Shown here piece after piece: positions 17,892-27,099 of a DNA stretch of 64,000 nt. Origin of the DNA: Vibrio atlanticus. Lineage in GTDB: Bacteria > Pseudomonadota > Gammaproteobacteria > Enterobacterales > Vibrionaceae. The stretch is taken from positions 186,001 through 250,000 of the forward strand of contig NZ_AP025461.1 in assembly GCF_024347315.1 (NCBI RefSeq), written 5' to 3'. The translations under genes were made by a program, and so were the position numbers. Below the pieces are notes generated by a model. That model did no database searches, had not been told where the DNA came from, and saw nothing but the letters and a program-made list of their open reading frames with translations. Positions within the stretch are counted from its first letter, which is position 1. Every line of letters begins with the position of its first letter.

Positions 17892-19040
17892 TCATTTCAA
17901 TGCTAGATAAGCTTCTTCCGCTAGTTTAACAACTTCTGAGTCACTATTCAGCTCAGAATAATGCGCTAATGTCTCAGCAAAGCCTTTTTCTGCGAACATT
18001 GCTTGAAGTTCAACCGCTTGAGGGTCGTCTTCGTTCTTGTAATGGAACGCAGCAGCGATTGCTTTTACTAGGTGAGCATTCGGTAGGCCGTACTCTAATG
18101 TACCGTTTAGAGGCTTAACTAGGCGATCTTGTGGGCTCAGCTTACGAATAGGTTGACGACCAACGCGATCCACTTCATCACGTAGGAACGGGTTAGCAAA
18201 ACGACCTAGAATCTTTTGGATGTAGGCAGCGTGAGCTTCTGGATCAAAGCCGTAACGCTTAATCAGAACCGCACCACTCTCTTCCATCGTCGCTGTTACT
18301 TCAGCACGGATTACGTCATCTTCGATAGAATCTTTAATAGTCTCATGACCGGCAAGCACACCAAGGTATGCCGTTACTAAGTGACCTGTGTTGAGCGTAA
18401 ACAGTTTACGCTCAACGAAAGCCATTAGGTTGTCAGTGCATTCCATACCTGGGATATTTGGAATCTCACCTTTGAATTGTGTTTGGTCTACGATCCACTC
18501 GCTGAACGTTTCAACCGTTACCGCTAGAGGGTCTGTTTCGCCCGCTTCTGCTGGTGGAACAATACGGTCAACCGCTGAATCAACAAAGCCAATGTGCTCT
18601 TCAGTGAACGCTTTCATTTCATCAGAAAGGTGCTCTAACACGGCTGCTTTTAATTGGCTAGTACCGCGAACCATGTTCTCTGCCGCGATGATGTTCATTG
18701 GTGCAGTGTTGTTTGCAGCTGCACGCTTTTCAATGCCTTGAGCGATAGACTTAGAGATGATTTTAAGAACCGTAGGGCCCACTGCTGTCGTCACAAGATC
18801 AGACTCAGCAATGCAATCTACTACTGCGCTTGTCGCTGAGTTTACTGCTGACACGTTCTTAACAACTTCGACAACACACTCTTCGCCAACAATCTTAACT
18901 GGGTATTCTTGGCGTTCAATTAACGCATTTACAACCGTTTCATTTACGTCAGCAAACGTAACCTTCATACCAGCATCAGAAAGAAGCTTACCAATGAAAC
19001 CACGACCGATATTACCTGCACCAAAATGTAACGCTTTCAT
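17892..19040 (-). CDS. mtlD: mannitol-1-phosphate 5-dehydrogenase
   Basis: A 382-residue NAD-dependent dehydrogenase, exactly the E. coli MtlD length, oxidising mannitol-1-phosphate to fructose-6-phosphate. It starts [20 protein letters not shown] with the Rossmann glycine motif. [10 protein letters not shown] and [14 protein letters not shown] belong to the polyol dehydrogenase catalytic region. The frame is open to 19082 but the natural start is Met 19040. A hairpin separates it from mtlA upstream. Confidence 0.96.
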   Translation of the reverse strand: MKALHFGAGNIGRGFIGKLLSDAGMKVTFADVNETVVNALIERQEYPVKIVGEECVVEVVKNVSAVNSATSAVVDCIAESDLVTTAVGPTVLKIISKSIAQGIEKRAAANNTAPMNIIAAENMVRGTSQLKAAVLEHLSDEMKAFTEEHIGFVDSAVDRIVPPAEAGETDPLAVTVETFSEWIVDQTQFKGEIPNIPGMECTDNLMAFVERKLFTLNTGHLVTAYLGVLAGHETIKDSIEDDVIRAEVTATMEESGAVLIKRYGFDPEAHAAYIQKILGRFANPFLRDEVDRVGRQPIRKLSPQDRLVKPLNGTLEYGLPNAHLVKAIAAAFHYKNEDDPQAVELQAMFAEKGFAETLAHYSELNSDSEVVKLAEEAYLALK

Positions 19041-19177
19041 AATTTTGACCTTATAAATATTTGAATCTAAATAGCTAACCACTCAAACACATGCCGCTTT
19101 CAAGCACGTCCTAGGCATTAAGCAGTGACCTATTCAGACCGAACCTTTATCTACAGATAAAGATTGAGACCGGAAAT

Positions 19178-19203
19178 GAGGCCAGTAGGGGGGTACTGGC
19201 CTC
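19178..19203 (-). terminator. hairpin between mtlA and mtlD
   Basis: GAGGCCAGTA / TACTGGCCTC with a six-G loop forms a strong stem but lacks a T-run. It is a candidate processing or partial termination structure that would set the mtlA:mtlD ratio. A second small stem (CTTTATCT/AGATAAAG) lies beside it at about 19145-19162. Confidence 0.5.
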
Positions 19204-19231
19204 CTTCACTCAGGAGCTTGACTAGAGCTTT

Positions 19232-21115
19232 TTAGTTTCCGTTTAGAATACGTAGAACATCAGCAGGGTTAGTTGTGTTCTGTAAGCATTCCACTGCTTC
19301 TTCGTCATCAAGTGAATTGGTAATAGCCATCAACACCATGTTGTGTTCATCGCCTTGTGCTGCAATACCGATAACCATCTTCGCGATATCATCTTCATCT
19401 TCGCCCCACTGAATACCTTCAGGGTATTGGCAGAAAACAATGCCTGTTTTTTGTACGTATTGTTTTGCTTCGATTGTGCCGTGTGGTACCGCGATAGACT
19501 CACCTAAGTAAGTAGACACGAGCTCTTCACGAGCAAACATACCGTCTACGTATTCAGGTAATACGTTGCCAAGTTTTACTAATTGGTCGCCAGCAAACTT
19601 AATAGCGTCTTCTTTCTGAGTCGCTTTAAGACCAAGGAAGATGCTGTCGTTAGTCAGTTCAAGCTTGTTGTCTTCTCGTGCTGGAGCTGCTGAAGGAGCT
19701 ACTTTCGCTTCACCACTTTGCGCATTTGTCAGTTCTGCAACTAGCTGGTCATAGACACTACCGTCTAGGAAGTTACTCAGAGACATGTGTAATGCACCTG
19801 GTACTGTGTTACTAGCACGATCTGTTAAGTCTTTATGCGTAATAACAATTTGCGAATCAGCCGGTAGATTGTTGATTGCGTAATTAGTGACTTCAATGTC
19901 TAGGCCTGCTGCTGCTACTTTTTTACGAAGTAGACCTGCACCCATTGCACTTGAACCCATACCCGCATCACACGCTACATAAACTGCTTTTACATCCGCT
20001 AGGTTTACGTTTGCTTCTGCTGCTGCACCTTTAGAAGACGCTTTCATGTCTTTCATTTGTGCTGAAGCTTTCTCTAGTGAATCTTCCTCATCATCTTGCG
20101 CTGATGTTTTAAGAAGGATTGACGCTACAACAAACGATACTGCCGTTGCTGCGATAACCGATAGAATCACGCCGATGTAAGAGCCTTTTGGCGTCATCAG
20201 TAAAACTGCGAAGATAGAACCTGGAGATGCTGGAGAGATAAGGCCAGAATCGAACATTACGTTAGTGAATACACCCGCCATACCACCAGCGATTACCGCA
20301 AGAATTAGACGTGGGTTCATTAGAACGTAAGGGAAGTAAATTTCGTGGATACCACCTAGGAAGTGGATGATAGATGCACCAGCAGCAGATTGCTTCGCGC
20401 TACCTTTACCAAACACCATGTAAGCAAGTAGAAGACCAAAACCAGGACCTGGGTTTGCTTCGATTAGGAAGAAGATAGAGCGACCCATCTCTTCAGATTG
20501 CTGAATACCTAGTGGAGAGAAGATACCGTGGTTGATTGCGTTATTTAGGAATAGGATTTTCGCAGGTTCAACAAAGATAGATGCTAGAGGTAGTGCCCCC
20601 GCTTCTACCATTGCGTTTACACCAGCCGCAAGTCCGCCAGACAGAATCTTAACCGCAGGACCAATCACGATGAACGCGATGATCGCACAGATCATGCCGA
20701 TGATACCCGCAGAGAAGTTGTTCACTAGCATTTCGAAACCACTCTTCACTTTACCGTGAACAGCTTCATCGAATTTCTTAATTGCGATACCACCTAGTGG
20801 ACCCACAATCATTGCACCCATGAACATTGGGATATCAGTACCAACGATAACACCCATTGTTGTGATAGCGCCCACTACCGCACCGCGGTCACCACCAACC
20901 ATTTTACCACCGGTGTAACCAATCAATAGTGGCAGTAGGTATGTAATCATAGGACCAACCATTGATGCTAACGTTTCGTTAGGCCACCAACCTGTTGGAA
21001 TGAATAGTGCAGTAATGAAACCCCACGCAATAAATGCGCCGATGTTTGGCATTACCATATTGGATAAGAAACGACCAAAGTTTTGAACCTTAATCTTTGC
21101 TTCTGGTGATAACAT
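19232..21115 (-). CDS. mtlA: PTS mannitol transporter, EIICBA
   Basis: A 627-residue mannitol permease that imports and phosphorylates mannitol. The N-terminal EIIC membrane domain begins SPEAKIKVQNFGRFLSNMVM and includes FLGGIHEIYFPYVLMNPRLI. The EIIB domain has the phosphocysteine loop VYVACDAGMGSSAMG. The C-terminal EIIA domain has the phosphohistidine region ESIAVPHGTIEAK. An open frame extends to 21268, but Met 21115 begins the family N-terminus. The leader upstream carries CRP-like sites. Confidence 0.97.
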   Translation of the reverse strand: MLSPEAKIKVQNFGRFLSNMVMPNIGAFIAWGFITALFIPTGWWPNETLASMVGPMITYLLPLLIGYTGGKMVGGDRGAVVGAITTMGVIVGTDIPMFMGAMIVGPLGGIAIKKFDEAVHGKVKSGFEMLVNNFSAGIIGMICAIIAFIVIGPAVKILSGGLAAGVNAMVEAGALPLASIFVEPAKILFLNNAINHGIFSPLGIQQSEEMGRSIFFLIEANPGPGFGLLLAYMVFGKGSAKQSAAGASIIHFLGGIHEIYFPYVLMNPRLILAVIAGGMAGVFTNVMFDSGLISPASPGSIFAVLLMTPKGSYIGVILSVIAATAVSFVVASILLKTSAQDDEEDSLEKASAQMKDMKASSKGAAAEANVNLADVKAVYVACDAGMGSSAMGAGLLRKKVAAAGLDIEVTNYAINNLPADSQIVITHKDLTDRASNTVPGALHMSLSNFLDGSVYDQLVAELTNAQSGEAKVAPSAAPAREDNKLELTNDSIFLGLKATQKEDAIKFAGDQLVKLGNVLPEYVDGMFAREELVSTYLGESIAVPHGTIEAKQYVQKTGIVFCQYPEGIQWGEDEDDIAKMVIGIAAQGDEHNMVLMAITNSLDDEEAVECLQNTTNPADVLRILNGN

Positions 21116-21222
21116 AGGTAGAACCCCGTAATGTATTGGTTGGTCAAATGACCGAAAGTGTGTACTCAAAAGTCGATTAAAATGTATCACAACATTTTCA
21201 AAATGCACCTCAGCCCAACTTT

Positions 21223-21238
21223 CGTGATAATCATCACA
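21223..21238. promoter_or_regulatory. CRP-like site
   Basis: CGTGATAATCATCACA matches the CRP consensus TGTGA-N6-TCACA with one mismatch. It lies about 110 bases upstream of the mtlA start, consistent with catabolite control of mannitol uptake. Confidence 0.6.
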
Positions 21239-21343
21239 CACAAAAAACACCTTCGGGTTAACGAGCACACCTTAGATCACAAAAACACCATGAATTTAAA
21301 TTACAAAGCCAAATTAATGAGAATTGATATCATTAACACAAGA

Positions 21344-21398
21344 TCTAGATCACACTTTATTTTGTAATACTTAAAAATAAATAGTGACATAAATCACA
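21344..21398. promoter_or_regulatory. two further CRP-like sites
   Basis: AGTGACATAAATCACA at 21383-21398 matches TGTGA-N6-TCACA with one mismatch. Near 21340-21355 the sequence AGATCTAGATCACA holds one perfect CRP half-site. Confidence 0.5.
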
Positions 21399-21680
21399 CT
21401 TAATAAAATATAGCATCTGAGATCTATATAACCCGTATAAAAGAACATCGTGTCACGTATATAAAATATGCACCAAGATGGGTAAAAACCCTAAAACTGT
21501 AATTTAATTACAAATTAGGCGGCATTTTGCTTAACATTCAAAATGAGAGCGAATACTCACTAAAAACATGGACCAGTGAACTGCAGTTAGTATCAACAGT
21601 TGTGTTATTGTATTTCCCTATTCTATACAACAGCCCCTCAACATTAATCAGCAGTTCTACTGCTAATTGAGAAACAGACT

Positions 21681-22547
21681 ATGCCAGACAAGATTTCCAC
21701 ATCAGCACTAGCCAAACAAAAAGGGATAGAAGCAAAGGCTCTATTCAGTGATTTGAAAACAGCTGGCTATATCGTGCGTTCACAGGAGCGTTGGGTACTC
21801 ACAGAACGAGGCGAGAGCTTTGGTGGGGAGTATGTCGAACACAAGAAGTTTGGTGTATTTATTGTCTGGCCAGAAAAACTACTCATCGACCTAGATTCTT
21901 TCTCTGGAAAAACGCTAACGGCAACTCAACTAGGCAGTGCCTTTCAACTTAGCGCAAAAAAAATTAACCTGTTGCTCAGCGAGCTTGGTTGGATAACACG
22001 TGAAGAAGATGGTTGGCATGTCACCTCAACAGGCTTAAAAGCAGGCGGTGAGCAAAGGGAAGATAAAGCGACTCAAAACCTATTTGTGGTATGGCACGAT
22101 TCATTGGTTCGCAATAAACGTTTGAAGCAGTCTGTTGTCGAATTTCTAGGGCATGATGCTGAAAGCCACTCTACTGATGTCTCGTTTTCTAGCTTTCGTC
22201 AGAAATTTGAGGCGAAACACCGAACCTTAGACGGACATTATGTACGTTCAAAGGGAGAGCTGATCATCGATAACTGGCTTTATATGGCGGGAGTGGTTCA
22301 TGCCTATGAACGTCCGCTCCCGATATCAAAAGAAGTAATGAGCGATTTCTACCTGCCAAGCGGCAAGGTATACATTCAGTTCTGGGGAACAGATTCAGGC
22401 CCTATAGAAGAAGACAAACGAAATGCGACCAAGAAAGTTTACCAAGAGCACGGTTTTAGCTTGATTGAACTTAACCCTGAAGATATCCCAAACCTCGACA
22501 GTGTACTTCCCTCTTTATTACGCCAATATGGAATCAAAGCGTACTAA
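21681..22547 (+). CDS. winged-helix protein with C-terminal nuclease-like domain
   Basis: A 288-residue protein with two winged-helix-like modules: residues 1-50 (TSALAKQKGIEAKALFSDLK) and about 75-120 (LTATQLGSAFQLSAKKINLLL). The C-terminal domain has a PD-(D/E)XK-like order: RSKGELIIDNWLY, YERPLPIS, DFYLP and KVYIQFWG. In many relatives the last motif reads IEFWG, so Gln may replace a catalytic acid. It is divergent from mtlA. The nuclease call is inferred from the motif order; the role is unknown. Confidence 0.7.
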   Translation: MPDKISTSALAKQKGIEAKALFSDLKTAGYIVRSQERWVLTERGESFGGEYVEHKKFGVFIVWPEKLLIDLDSFSGKTLTATQLGSAFQLSAKKINLLLSELGWITREEDGWHVTSTGLKAGGEQREDKATQNLFVVWHDSLVRNKRLKQSVVEFLGHDAESHSTDVSFSSFRQKFEAKHRTLDGHYVRSKGELIIDNWLYMAGVVHAYERPLPISKEVMSDFYLPSGKVYIQFWGTDSGPIEEDKRNATKKVYQEHGFSLIELNPEDIPNLDSVLPSLLRQYGIKAY

Positions 22548-22589
22548 CTGGCTGATTTTCGAAAACCAACACACATCCAGATCACACTA

Positions 22590-22628
22590 ATCAAATCATT
22601 ATGGACATTATTAACCATAGTGATTTGA
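22590..22628. repeat. inverted repeat downstream of the nuclease-like gene
   Basis: ATCAAATCATTATGG and CCATAGTGATTTGAT pair at 14 of 15 positions around a 10-base loop. There is no T-run directly after, so it may be a weak terminator or a protein site. The surrounding gap 22548-22868 (321 bases) holds nothing else I can support. Confidence 0.5.
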
Positions 22629-22868
22629 TGTGTTCGCTATTTTTCCCAAGCCAATCTTCTATTATCTTACACCCATCGACTTGAGCTACCGCAGATACTC
22701 GATTTATTGGGGCATGTTCGATAGCCATTTAAGCGTTCAGCCTTTAGAGGCTGGCTGTTCTAGAAACGACTTCTATAGAGATATAGCCTAAATGCGTTAT
22801 CCGTTTATTGTTGACGTTACCGAACATAAACCCTACAACATTTATATTGATAGATATTAGGATTCAAC

Positions 22869-23525
22869 ATGACTCATCCAATCATTTCAGATCTAAACAC
22901 TCGCTACACAGCTAAAAAATACGATGCAGAAAAGCGCATCTCTGCGGAAGACATGGAAGTAATCAAAGAAGCACTTCGTTTGTCAGCTTCTTCTATCAAC
23001 TCTCAGCCTTGGAAATTCATCATCATTGAGAGTGACGCAGCAAAACAACGCTTCCACAATACTTTCGAGAACATGTTCCAGTTTAACCAACCGCATGCGA
23101 AAGAAGCGTCACATACGATCCTGTTTGCTCACGATCCTAAGTACACTAAAGAAAAATTCGCAAAGCGTGCTGACACAGAAGTAAGCTCTGGTCACCTACC
23201 CGCTGAAATGTACGAGCAGTTCTTAGGGGCTTACGCATTCGCAGAAATGAACACAGACGAAACTGGTTTCAACGGAAACTGGACTAAGTCTCAAGTGTAC
23301 ATCGCACTAGGTAACACACTGCACACACTAGCTCGTCTAGGTATCGCTTCAACACCTATGGAAGGTGTAGATGCAGCTATGATCAGCGAAGAGTTTGCTG
23401 ACGAACTAGAAGGTCACGTTGTTGATGTAGCGCTAGCTATCGGCTACCACAAAGACGGCGAAGACTACAACTACGGCAAACCAAAAGCGCGCCTAGCTCT
23501 TGATGAAGTCGTTACTACGCTATAA
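22869..23525 (+). CDS. NAD(P)H-dependent nitroreductase family oxidoreductase (NfsB-like)
   Basis: A 218-residue FMN-dependent nitroreductase. It has TRYTAKKYDAEKRIS, ASSINSQPWKFIII (FMN-binding Ser-Asn-Gln-Pro-Trp region), LGNTLHTLARLGIASTPMEGVD and a final ALAIGYHKDGEDYN. Such enzymes reduce nitroaromatics, quinones or flavins. Codon use suggests good expression. A strong terminator follows. Confidence 0.92.
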   Translation: MTHPIISDLNTRYTAKKYDAEKRISAEDMEVIKEALRLSASSINSQPWKFIIIESDAAKQRFHNTFENMFQFNQPHAKEASHTILFAHDPKYTKEKFAKRADTEVSSGHLPAEMYEQFLGAYAFAEMNTDETGFNGNWTKSQVYIALGNTLHTLARLGIASTPMEGVDAAMISEEFADELEGHVVDVALAIGYHKDGEDYNYGKPKARLALDEVVTTL

Positions 23526-23575
23526 CAGACACTGATCTGCAATAGCTGACACAAACAAATCGCACTGCTTTATTT

Positions 23576-23601
23576 GGCCAGACGCTCGTCTGGCCTTTTT
23601 T
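23576..23601 (+). terminator. terminator after nitroreductase
   Basis: GGCCAGACG / CGTCTGGCC with a two-base centre is followed by six T. Confidence 0.95.
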
Positions 23602-23635
23602 GCATCTGAAGCCGACCAACCTAACCAATCAGCAA

Positions 23636-24055
23636 CTAAAAATTTACCGCGAGACCCACGTACACATTATCGTTGTACTCAAAGTCCTCACTTGTTTCTT
23701 TATAACCCGTCTTAAATGTCATCGCGCCTCGTGTGTAACCAAGCTCTGCTCCATACACAAAAGCCGTATCAATATCGTCATTGAAGTAATGAACACCACC
23801 AATTGGCGCGAAGTAAAAATTGCCATATGGGAACTGTGGTTTGATGTTCACACCAAACGAATGCACGTCATCACTGTACTTTGCGTATTCAAGCTCGTAG
23901 CCAAAATCAAGCTCAGAACTTGCGGGAAAATAGAAGCCATATTGAAAGGCGTATTTTGAGCCATTCGTGAGAAAGTCACCACCTAGATATACCGTTGACT
24001 CAGCAAAAACCATGCTTGGCAATAAAGCAGCGAAGGTAAGTAATTTCTTCAACAT
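23636..24055 (-). CDS. small outer-membrane barrel-like protein
   Basis: A 139-residue protein with a signal peptide (about residues 1-18, ending MVFA). The rest is strands of alternating hydrophobic residues rich in Tyr, Phe and Gly, and it ends in VYVGLAVNF with a terminal Phe as in outer-membrane barrels. The size suggests a six- to eight-strand barrel. The family is unidentified. It is divergent from norV. Confidence 0.7.
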   Translation of the reverse strand: MLKKLLTFAALLPSMVFAESTVYLGGDFLTNGSKYAFQYGFYFPASSELDFGYELEYAKYSDDVHSFGVNIKPQFPYGNFYFAPIGGVHYFNDDIDTAFVYGAELGYTRGAMTFKTGYKETSEDFEYNDNVYVGLAVNF

Positions 24056-24142
24056 TTCTTTTCCTATTCAGACATTATTTAAACAAGCTAAAACTATCAT
24101 GCTGTTTAGATACAGACTGTAAGAGGCTGTAAGCACCACAAT

Positions 24143-24198
24143 GTCTAATTGACACCAATGATTCATTTTAGTTACAAATATCACTAGGTCATTTAGAC
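24143..24198 (+). promoter_or_regulatory. NorR-type activator sites upstream of norV
   Basis: Two copies of the NorR core GT-N7-AC occur: GTCTAATTGAC at 24143-24153 and GTCATTTAGAC at 24188-24198. Their starts are 45 bases apart. A degenerate third, GTCAACTAAAA, lies at 24227. They precede a sigma-54 promoter, as at E. coli norV. Confidence 0.65.
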
Positions 24199-24253
24199 TC
24201 AACGATGAATTTAAAAAGTAAACAAAGTCAACTAAAACAGAAACTTAAAAACA

Positions 24254-24269
24254 TGGCACAACTAGTGCA
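24254..24269 (+). promoter_or_regulatory. sigma-54 promoter of norVW
   Basis: TGGCACAACTAGTGCA matches the -24/-12 pattern TGGCAC-N5-TTGCA with one mismatch and correct GG-GC spacing. It lies about 40 bases before norV. Confidence 0.75.
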
Positions 24270-24306
24270 ATGAGAGCCTTAGATATTTCAATAAGGTATT
24301 ATCATT

Positions 24307-25806
24307 ATGACTATTCACGTTAAATCAAATGTTCATTGGGTCGGTATCCACGATTGGGAAACCGAGCACTTCCACGGTAAGGAATACCACATGAACAAAG
24401 GTACGAGTTATAACTCGTACCTGATCCGTGAAGAGAAGACTGTGCTTGTCGATACTGTCGATCATCGCTTTACTGAGCAATTCCTTGCAAACCTAGAGAT
24501 GGAAATCGATATCAATGAGATCGACTACATCATTTGCCAGCACGCCGAAGAAGACCACTCAGGCGCGCTCTCTGCTCTGCTTGCTAAAATTCCCAACACT
24601 CCGGTTTATTGTACTGAAGCTGGAGTGACCTCCATTGTTGGTCACCACCACCAACCAGACTGGAATTTCAGAACCGTCAAAACTGGCGATACGCTCGATG
24701 TGGGTAACGGCAAGCAACTTATCTTCGTTGAGATGAAAATGCTGCATTGGCCAGACTCAATGGCGACTTACTTAACCGGTGATGAAGTCCTGTTTAGTAA
24801 CGACGCTTTCGGCCAACACTACTGCGACGAAAACCTATTCAATGACCAGCTAGACCAAGTTGAACTACATGAACAATGTCTGCGTTACTTCTCGAACATC
24901 CTGACACCGTTTGCGCCGCTGGTTAAAGCAAAGATTGAAGAAGTACTGAGCTTAGGCGTGCCGATCGATGTCATTGCAACCTCTCACGGCTGTATTTGGC
25001 GCGACAACGCGACTCAAATCGTTGAGCAATATTACGAGTGGTCGAAAGCCTACAAAGAAGATCGTATCACGATTGTCTACGACACCATGTCCAACAACAC
25101 TCGCATGATGGCTGACGCGATCGCAAAGGGTATCCGTAAAGGCAGCCCAGAAACGGCAATCAAGGTCTTCAATATTTCTAAGCACGACAAGAATGACATC
25201 CTTGCCAATATCTTCCGTTCAAAGGGTGTGCTTGTTGGGTCATCGACCATGAACAACGTGATGATGCCGCAAATCGCCGCGCTACTTGAAGAAATACACG
25301 GCCTGCGCTTTGCAGGAAAAAGAGCCGCAGCATTTGGATCTTCAGGTTGGACTGGCGGCGCAGTAAAGCGCATCGATGCTCGCTTACGTGAAGCCAACTT
25401 CGAGGTGAGCGCACCTCAGCACATCCACTGGAAACCAGATACAGACGCACTTCGTCAATGTATTGATTACGGGATGACACTGGCCGAGGTTTGGCGCACC
25501 GATGCGGACGAGGTTAGTGAGCCTAAACAAGTTGAGCGCAACGTTCAACGTATTGAATCAGCACCGACAAGCACCCCAACAGAGCTAAAAGACACGACAG
25601 AGCAGAAGTCAGAAGAAGCGCAAGATAAGCCTGTACATAGCGCAGATTGCACTTGCTGGCGCTGTACTGTGTGTGAATGGGTGTACGACCCACAGTTAGG
25701 TGAACCCTACCAAGGCGTTGAACCGGGAACACCTTGGGCACAAGTGCCAGATGATTTCCTTTGCCCTGAATGCCATTTAGGTAAAGAAGTGTTTGTGGAG
25801 AAGTAA
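24307..25806 (+). CDS. norV: anaerobic nitric oxide reductase flavorubredoxin
   Basis: A 499-residue enzyme reducing NO to N2O under anaerobiosis. The N-terminal metallo-beta-lactamase domain carries the di-iron ligand motif H79-A-E81-E-D83-H84. A flavodoxin domain (about residues 255-395) begins [20 protein letters not shown]. After a Pro/Thr/Glu-rich linker, a C-terminal rubredoxin has CTVC and CPEC pairs binding one iron. All three parts are intact. norW follows, with a short overlap of its open frame. Confidence 0.96.
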   Translation: MTIHVKSNVHWVGIHDWETEHFHGKEYHMNKGTSYNSYLIREEKTVLVDTVDHRFTEQFLANLEMEIDINEIDYIICQHAEEDHSGALSALLAKIPNTPVYCTEAGVTSIVGHHHQPDWNFRTVKTGDTLDVGNGKQLIFVEMKMLHWPDSMATYLTGDEVLFSNDAFGQHYCDENLFNDQLDQVELHEQCLRYFSNILTPFAPLVKAKIEEVLSLGVPIDVIATSHGCIWRDNATQIVEQYYEWSKAYKEDRITIVYDTMSNNTRMMADAIAKGIRKGSPETAIKVFNISKHDKNDILANIFRSKGVLVGSSTMNNVMMPQIAALLEEIHGLRFAGKRAAAFGSSGWTGGAVKRIDARLREANFEVSAPQHIHWKPDTDALRQCIDYGMTLAEVWRTDADEVSEPKQVERNVQRIESAPTSTPTELKDTTEQKSEEAQDKPVHSADCTCWRCTVCEWVYDPQLGEPYQGVEPGTPWAQVPDDFLCPECHLGKEVFVEK

Positions 25807-25807
25807 C

Positions 25808-26977
25808 ATGTCGAACATTGTGATTGTGGGCGGTGGTTTCGCCGCCCTACAAACCATCAAGATGGTACGTAAGCTTGACCAAGATATCGCGATTACTATG
25901 ATCACCGCCGATGCCGGGGTTGAGTACAGTAAGCCGAATCTTTCGCACGCGTTCAGTCAGGAACAAACGCCGGAAACACTGGCAGTACATAACGCTCAAC
26001 AATTGGCAGAGCAGTACAACGTGGTCATCAAAACCAAAGCACTTGTGAGCGAGATAGATACTGAGCAGCAGTGTGTTCATGTTGATGGCCAATCTATCCA
26101 CTATTCAAAGTTGGTATTAGCGACGGGCGCGACGCCTTTTATACCACCAACGGAAGGGCTTAAACGCAGCGCAACCATTACGTTAAATAGTTTGGAAGAG
26201 TTTGATAAACACAAAGCTCAGATCGATGGCGCTCAACGCATCACTGTGATGGGTGGAGGCTTGATTGGAGTCGAGCTTGCATTCGACCTTCAAACTGCGG
26301 GCAAAAATGTCACGATTATCGAACCCGCAAGTTATCTGTTGAATAACCTAGTACCGCCTTTCGTTTCTCTTGAGTTGGAACGGGAGCTGGCAAAAGCAGG
26401 GGCTACCGTCGAAACCGACTCTGCGATTTGTCGAGCGACTTATCTTCATGATGGAGTCAGGCTACAAACTACCGCTTCTCGATTAATACGAGCAGATATC
26501 GTGATTGCCGCAGCAGGGTTAAGGCCAAATACGGCTTTAGCCACGCAAGCGGGAATCGAGGTCAACAGAGGTATTGTGGTCGATGACACCCTGAAAACCA
26601 GCGCCAACAATGTGTATGCGATTGGTGATTGCGCTGAAATTGAAGGGCGTGTGATGGCTTATCTACAGCCAGCAATCTTGTCGGCAAACGTGTTGGCGAA
26701 GCAGCTAACTAAGGATAGAGGCGGCATCAAAGTGGGCGAAGCAAAACTCAGCTTGCCTCATATGATCACCAAGGTGAAAACGCCGAGTTACCCGATTCAA
26801 CTGGCAGGTCGTGATATTCACACTGCTCAGAGCTGGGAAACACGCTTCGAGCTTAACGGACTTATAGCTAAGGGCTTCAACGAGGATAACCAGTTGGTTG
26901 GATTCATTGTCACGGGAGAACATACCAAAGCCGCGTTCCCTCTGCTTAAAGAGCTACAGGCAAGCTCACCCGCATAA
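25808..26977 (+). CDS. norW: NADH:flavorubredoxin reductase
   Basis: A 389-residue FAD/NAD oxidoreductase that passes electrons from NADH to the NorV rubredoxin domain. It starts SNIVIVGGGFAALQ (FAD glycine motif), has the NAD motif ITVMGGGLIGVELAFDL, and the FAD-binding VYAIGDCAEIEG. The start at ATG 25808 lies two bases after the norV stop, so translation is probably coupled; the frame is open from 25793. The domain order matches the family. Confidence 0.94.
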   Translation: MSNIVIVGGGFAALQTIKMVRKLDQDIAITMITADAGVEYSKPNLSHAFSQEQTPETLAVHNAQQLAEQYNVVIKTKALVSEIDTEQQCVHVDGQSIHYSKLVLATGATPFIPPTEGLKRSATITLNSLEEFDKHKAQIDGAQRITVMGGGLIGVELAFDLQTAGKNVTIIEPASYLLNNLVPPFVSLELERELAKAGATVETDSAICRATYLHDGVRLQTTASRLIRADIVIAAAGLRPNTALATQAGIEVNRGIVVDDTLKTSANNVYAIGDCAEIEGRVMAYLQPAILSANVLAKQLTKDRGGIKVGEAKLSLPHMITKVKTPSYPIQLAGRDIHTAQSWETRFELNGLIAKGFNEDNQLVGFIVTGEHTKAAFPLLKELQASSPA

Positions 26978-27039
26978 GCTCAGTAAGATACGCTCAAGAA
27001 TATACGTTGAATAAAATAAGCGGTGTTCGCTAAAACAAA

Positions 27040-27067
27040 AAAGCCAGTCAATCGACTGGCTTTCTTG
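27040..27067. terminator. bidirectional terminator between norW and gltS
   Basis: AAAGCCAGTC / GACTGGCTTT with loop AATC is flanked by A-rich and T-rich sequence. It serves convergent norW and gltS. Confidence 0.9.
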
Positions 27068-27099
27068 TGTCTGCATACTTCTTTATTGGCGCGTTCGCA

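Larger units (their letters stand above)
21116..21680. other. mtlA leader and divergent promoter region
   Basis: A 565-base gap holds the mtlA leader and the upstream region of the gene at 21681. It contains at least three CRP-like sequences. In V. cholerae the same place encodes the antisense RNA MtlS opposite the mtlA leader. An equivalent on the plus strand at about 21150-21290 is plausible, but I see no clear promoter-terminator pair. Confidence 0.45.
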
